Positions 22,401-25,394 of a stretch of DNA of 25,394 nt are shown here, in pieces. Source of the stretch: a virus. The DNA lies in IMG/VR virus record IMGVR_UViG_3300005582_000092, positions 1 through 25,394 of that record; one strand, 5' to 3'. The notes beneath the pieces are model-generated. The model saw nothing but the letters and a program-made list of their open reading frames with translations, was not told the DNA's origin and searched no databases. The number at the start of each line of letters is the position of its first letter. Within the stretch, counting starts at the first letter, position 1. Position numbers and translations under genes: made by a program.

Positions 22401-24303
22401 TGCGTTAGATTCATCTGCGTTAGGTGATACAATTGCGTGGGTTCCATATGTTGAGGAATTCAGGAAGAAATGGGACTGTGAGGTAATAGTATCGACTTTT
22501 TGGAATCATCTATTTGAGAAATCTTACCCTAATTTAATTTTTAATAAACCAGGTATACCTGTTCATAATTTGTATGCGATGTATAAGATAGGTTGGTTTT
22601 ATGATTCAGAAATGGAACCTGAAACACCAAATACTATCCCACTACAAAAAACTGCGACAAATATTTTAGGTTTAGAATATAAAGAGATTAAACCTATTAT
22701 TGACTATAAAATAGGTAATAACCCTATTGGTGATAAATATGTAGTAATATCCCCTTACTCAACCGCAGGATTAAAACATTGGGATTTTGAAAGATGGGAA
22801 AAATTATCTGAATGGTTAGTTAGTTTGGGTTATAAAGTTGTCAATATTTCTAAAGATTCTGTTAAATCAAAGTTTATTGATAATCTAAAGAATACGTCCA
22901 TAGAAAATACTTTAAATTATATACACCATAGTGAGTTTATGATTGGTTTATCTAGTGGTTTATCTTGGTTATCTTGGGCGGCAGGTAAACACGTATTTAT
23001 GATTTCTAATTTTACTGAACCTGATCATGAGTTTACAACCAACTGTACGAGATTTATAAACAAATCTGTTTGTAATGGTTGTTGGAATAATCCTAAATTT
23101 AAATTTGATAAGGGTGATTGGGATTGGTGTCCTGAACATAAAGGTACGGATAGACAATTTGAATGTCATAAATCAATAACTGTGGAAGATGTTATTAATG
23201 GTATTAAATCTTTTTTAGGTAGTGATATTAAAAATATTGAACAAAGAAAGGTGAGGAAAAATAATATAATTTTTAATGTTTATGAAACAGAACAATGGTC
23301 AAAAAACTTTTGGGAAAATAGATTTGAATATTGGGAGAAAGAAACATTTAATTTTATAGATAAACATCTAAACAAAGACAAAACTTTTATTGATATCGGT
23401 TCTTGGATTGGACCAATGTCCTTATATTCTAGTTTTAATTCTAAAAACTGTATTGCATATGAACCAGATCCAATTGCCTACGAAGAATTTAATAAAAGTA
23501 TTGAACTAAATGGTATTAACAATATATTTTTAGAAAAAAAAGGTGTTTCAACAACCAACAGTATTGAAATTGGAGCATTAGAATTAGGTCATAGTGTTAC
23601 AAGAGTAGGTGTTTCAGAAAATTCTATTACTGTTGAATGTGATACTATATCAGAAATTTTAAATAAAAATAATTTGGATGAATCAAAAATTTCTATGATT
23701 AAAATAGACATTGAGGGTCACGAAACTGAATTATTAAAGGATGAGGTTTTGGTAAATTTAAATGTACCTATGTATATTTCATTTCATCCTGGATTAACGG
23801 ATGTAGAAAATTTCTTTGAGGAAGTTAAACCTTTTTTAATTAAAAAAGGGTATGATATAAATAATTACCCACACAATGAATTATTCTTTGAAATTGGTTT
23901 TGAACCTTTAAATAAACCTAATGTGAGTAAAGAGATAGAAGTTTCTATTGGTGAGATAGTAGATAAGTTATCCATATTACGTTTAAAATTATTAAATATA
24001 ACTGATAAAGAAAAATTAAAAAACGTAACTAAAGAATATAATTACCTATACAACATTGTTTTTAATGATTTAAAAATTGAAACTTACGATTTTGAAAGAA
24101 TGGTTAATATCAATAAAATACTTTGGGATGTAGAAGATCGTATTAGAGAAAAAGAAAGAGAAAAACAATTTGACTCTGACTTTATTGAAATGGCGAGAAC
24201 CGTTTACATCACAAATGATCTGAGGGCAGAAATTAAGAAAGAAATTAATACTAAATACGGTTCATCTTTTGTTGAAGAAAAATCATATTCAGATTATAAT
24301 TAA
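19492..24303 (+). CDS. Six-module glycosyltransferase/methyltransferase megaenzyme
   Basis: This 1603-aa cytoplasmic protein has no signal peptide or membrane segment. Module 1 (1-310) is GT4-like: LLLITPHLSTGGAP, LFTPGKNQG at 184-191, and Glu258/Glu266 in LELNPLVIKEV. Module 2 (about 320-615) is a GT-A-like domain with DxD YVDSDS (Asp426, Asp428). Module 3 (621-840) is GT25-like: VINLPHRVDRRESV and IVIEDDV (693-696). Module 4 (about 890-1240) resembles the TibC/Aah autotransporter O-heptosyltransferases: a small beta domain, then VYIALDSSALGDTIAWVPYV, and an iron-finger-like Cys quartet (1194, 1197, 1213, 1225). Module 5 (about 1280-1470) is an FkbM methyltransferase with FIDIGSWIG and IKIDIEGHE. 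Module 6 (about 1480-1600) matches DUF6165 (VSIGEIVDKLSILRLKL, ending GSSFVEEKSY). It probably builds and methylates a short glycan on a protein. Its stop overlaps that of the convergent fibre gene. Confidence 0.88.
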   Translation: MKKLLLITPHLSTGGAPQFTLNRIELLKDTYDVYCVEYSFLSPHFVVQRNKIIDLLKDKFFALENDKDNLLNIINSINPDIISIEEFSETFMENHLLDFIYKKDRVWMILETTHTSYNNSNIKRYFPDKFIFVSEWSKKMYSHFGVESEVIEYPIDKKEKKEKESKEKLSFDNDYIHILNVGLFTPGKNQGYAFEIARRFLDKKVLFHFVGNQAGNFEDYWGEILKDKPSNCILWGEREDVEDFIMASDVFLFSSILELNPLVIKEVMRYDTPIFMFNLETYCDVYNNNENITFLSGNVSEDVNNIKKLLGIKNEKPKDKLDKSYVYYATEKYFDIVKKSVESIRQFSDKPIIVYLLNSDRKIDVENTITVNWKCNISESENMFINENDNFYINRSNSEIYNILIQRPLIVKDALEKYSNVVAYVDSDSIATKSVDNIFNMYDENLNYPYFVEGIYDYLIINGRGGASSKEDLSNTLEHPTCELFNVNQKVREKYRQTGYFVSGQNTTDFLNEWYQMCIHPEILKNNEWYAPFNEETILNVLLWKRNILDGLPYIYVNGSLDTIDKVNDIGFNGVDSHHGDWFKIPKKRDNLLFYHGEKRIDVLDNMKKKLKGLYYKNIKIADAGYVINLPHRVDRRESVIKILNELEITGYEFVDGTVIEHPEYKKLGCTASYLGIFKNVLKSDLENIIVIEDDVKLMNGVDKNHLDNIFNVWDKTVKNYDVVALGVKLLPRSEIKVNGDTHGSFEEMLCSQSLFYHRHFIEHYVSQMENYMNPEHYLYKCTIDMFLNDCSCEEYRFIHSKNHKKFNFGITLPMVFTQTDSFSDNELFLQEYDNVMENSFWESLNTNGKKNNFFLNEIGSVDSQKTKEKYINVMKQTNMDKNMNKNENIKFNVNFVNQPFFEIVGNSDKKYSVEFFDTNGKSIYTTVLGANMWSKINRSYFENWEIKVTSDDGYEKIINYDVKGKRVYIALDSSALGDTIAWVPYVEEFRKKWDCEVIVSTFWNHLFEKSYPNLIFNKPGIPVHNLYAMYKIGWFYDSEMEPETPNTIPLQKTATNILGLEYKEIKPIIDYKIGNNPIGDKYVVISPYSTAGLKHWDFERWEKLSEWLVSLGYKVVNISKDSVKSKFIDNLKNTSIENTLNYIHHSEFMIGLSSGLSWLSWAAGKHVFMISNFTEPDHEFTTNCTRFINKSVCNGCWNNPKFKFDKGDWDWCPEHKGTDRQFECHKSITVEDVINGIKSFLGSDIKNIEQRKVRKNNIIFNVYETEQWSKNFWENRFEYWEKETFNFIDKHLNKDKTFIDIGSWIGPMSLYSSFNSKNCIAYEPDPIAYEEFNKSIELNGINNIFLEKKGVSTTNSIEIGALELGHSVTRVGVSENSITVECDTISEILNKNNLDESKISMIKIDIEGHETELLKDEVLVNLNVPMYISFHPGLTDVENFFEEVKPFLIKKGYDINNYPHNELFFEIGFEPLNKPNVSKEIEVSIGEIVDKLSILRLKLLNITDKEKLKNVTKEYNYLYNIVFNDLKIETYDFERMVNINKILWDVEDRIREKEREKQFDSDFIEMARTVYITNDLRAEIKKEINTKYGSSFVEEKSYSDYN

Positions 24304-25394
24304 GTACAACCTCTCTTTACGTTTAATGTGTAAGTAAACCTAATTCCATCTCCAGTGGAATTTGCACTACCGATTCCAATACCTTTAAATCCTAATACTA
24401 AACGGGTATCACATCGTGGCCATTCTTGATTTATCACATAAGACATATCAAAACAAACTATCCTAGATTCACTTTGACTATTATCAGCTGTTTCTTCGAA
24501 AAAATTAAAAACTGGGAACGCATCATCTTGCAGACTATAATCACTACATCTAAATGCGTCTATCGCAACACCTAATGACCATGTAGTCGGTACGATTGTA
24601 CCACCAGAAAGATAGGCTGATCCGCAAACAGTTAGTTCATCATCAGGAAATAAGTCAAATGGTACTGGTATTCCACCAAAAACTACCTCCCCTGGAACCG
24701 GATCACCTAAAAAACCTTTATTTACCTTTTTAGAAATATCTAAACTACATCCATCCCATCCGCAGTCAATATCTGCATACCAATATCCACCAGAAGAGGC
24801 TTCTCCAATAAATGAACCTGAATGTGATGCAATTAAGAATTGTGTTCCTATTGTTACTCCAACCTCACCAGCGGCGCCAACCACTGCGGTAACACAAACA
24901 CCACTAAAATCTATACTTGTTACATTTGACTCAACCAAAGTACCCTCATCGTAGATAGATAGTGATGCACCACCACCCGAAACTCCTGAACTACCACTTG
25001 TTCCTGATGAACCTGTACCACCCGGTGAACCTGATGTACCTGATGTACCTGATGTTCCTGATGTTCCTCTTGTTCCTGAACTTCCACTTGTACCACTAGT
25101 ACCGCTAGTTCCTCTAGTACCTGAACTACCACTAGTACCATCAACACCTGATAAACCACTAGTTCCTGAAGAACCGCTAGTTCCTGATGTACCTCTAGTT
25201 CCTGAACTACCACTTGTTCCTGAAGTACCAGTAGTACCTGATGTTCCACTACTTCCACTTATTCCTGAAGAACCACTTGTACCACTAGTACCTGTTGTTC
25301 CTGAAGTACCAGTAGTACCTGATGTTCCACTACTTCCACTTATTCCTGAAGAACCACTTGTACCACTAGTACCTGTTGTTCCTGAAGTACCAGT
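24300..25394 (-). CDS. Collagen-like (Gly-X-X) fibre protein, N-terminus outside window (partial)
   Basis: One minus-strand frame is open from the right edge (25394) to TAA at 24302-24300 (364 codons visible); the true start is beyond the window. A TTG at 24938 is in the same frame and is not a start. The first 140 or so residues are uninterrupted Gly-X-X triplets of the GTSGTSGSSG type, with occasional GTR, GVD and one GSP, and very little proline. They end at SGGGASLSIYDEGTLV. The C-terminal 220 residues are a beta-rich, Cys-containing head (TSIDFSGVCVTAVVG, GGYWYADIDCGWDGCSLD, FTYTLNVKRGCT). The SLSIYDEGTLV-x-x-N-x-T-x-IDF-x-G motif is common after collagen stalks in phage fibres. It is probably a trimeric head or tail fibre with a collagen stalk and a C-terminal receptor-binding or trimerisation domain. 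Thr/Ser in nearly every triplet makes it a candidate O-glycosylation substrate of the adjacent enzyme. Confidence 0.85.
   Translation of the reverse strand, partial: TGTSGTTGTSGTSGSSGISGSSGTSGTTGTSGTTGTSGTSGSSGISGSSGTSGTTGTSGTSGSSGTRGTSGTSGSSGTSGLSGVDGTSGSSGTRGTSGTSGTSGSSGTRGTSGTSGTSGTSGSPGGTGSSGTSGSSGVSGGGASLSIYDEGTLVESNVTSIDFSGVCVTAVVGAAGEVGVTIGTQFLIASHSGSFIGEASSGGYWYADIDCGWDGCSLDISKKVNKGFLGDPVPGEVVFGGIPVPFDLFPDDELTVCGSAYLSGGTIVPTTWSLGVAIDAFRCSDYSLQDDAFPVFNFFEETADNSQSESRIVCFDMSYVINQEWPRCDTRLVLGFKGIGIGSANSTGDGIRFTYTLNVKRGCT
25219..25394 (-). repeat. Exact 81-bp tandem repeat within collagen-like stalk
   Basis: Copies at 25219-25299 and 25300-25380 are identical, and a third begins at 25381 and is cut by the window edge. 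Each codes for 27 residues (nine Gly-X-X triplets), so copy-number changes keep the frame. The rest of the stalk repeats only at protein level with varied codons, so this block looks recently duplicated. Confidence 0.92.

Noticed and set aside
23341-23910. FkbM-like module as a DNA methyltransferase
   Set aside because: It has no DPPY/NPPY or PC motif; DIGSWIG plus IKIDIEGHE is the FkbM small-molecule/sugar O-methyltransferase pattern.
24300-24938. Separate 212-aa gene starting at TTG 24938
   Set aside because: The frame continues upstream without a stop through the Gly-X-X repeats to the window edge, so TTG is an internal Leu codon.
24920-25258. Open frame of 112 aa rich in Val/Gln/Leu/Glu over the repeat region
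   Set aside because: It is a different frame of the same strand over the (GTS)n stalk; its composition simply mirrors the repeat. The frame that continues in phase to the C-terminal domain is the collagen-like one.
25219-25394. Possible CRISPR-like or regulatory repeat array
   Set aside because: Copies are directly adjacent with no spacers and encode in-frame collagen triplets.

Overview
The window is a segment of an AT-rich (roughly 30 % G+C by eye) tailed-phage genome of the contractile, T4-like (myovirus) kind. The firmest anchors are a T4 gp18-type tail sheath (16305-19154), a gp19-type tail tube (13228-13716), a T4_baseplate-family protein that looks like a tail-assembly chaperone with a frameshift extension (6033 to 5127), and a tape-measure-like protein (1864-3930). 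None of the confident starts I inspected has a purine-rich Shine-Dalgarno sequence; they are preceded by A/T-rich leaders, often ending in A-runs. This is typical of Bacteroidota and their phages, so a flavobacterial-type host is my inference.

Layout: nearly all structural genes lie on the minus strand and are read right to left. From right to left these are a Gly-X-X collagen-like fibre (25394-24300, 5' end outside the window), then after the plus-strand island the sheath, a strong terminator, a beta-rich accessory protein, two small proteins with nearly the same leader (112 and 186 aa), a terminator, a HAD-like phosphatase, the tube, a block of three large proteins of unknown function (383, 1181 and 779 aa), the chaperone-like gene, a 380-aa unknown, the tape measure, and a large virion protein that runs off the left edge.

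The plus strand carries a two-gene island (19299-24303). It has a 51-aa ribbon-helix-helix-like protein and a 1603-aa enzyme that strings together four glycosyltransferase-like domains, an FkbM methyltransferase and a DUF6165-like tail. Three contiguous 11-bp operator-like units sit in front of it. The island is wedged between the sheath and the Ser/Thr-rich fibre, and its fourth glycosyltransferase domain resembles the TibC/Aah protein O-heptosyltransferases. A virion O-glycosylation system acting on the fibre is a reasonable hypothesis.

The other notable pattern is a family of short N-terminal leaders on at least five and probably six minus-strand genes, ending in an (I/L)-X-E motif. They look like T4 capsid-targeting sequences cut by a prohead protease, which would make these unknown genes internal or ejected virion proteins. 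Each transcription block of minus-strand genes tends to be preceded by an A-TATTTATA-T box (TATAAATA on the plus strand), a candidate phage promoter.
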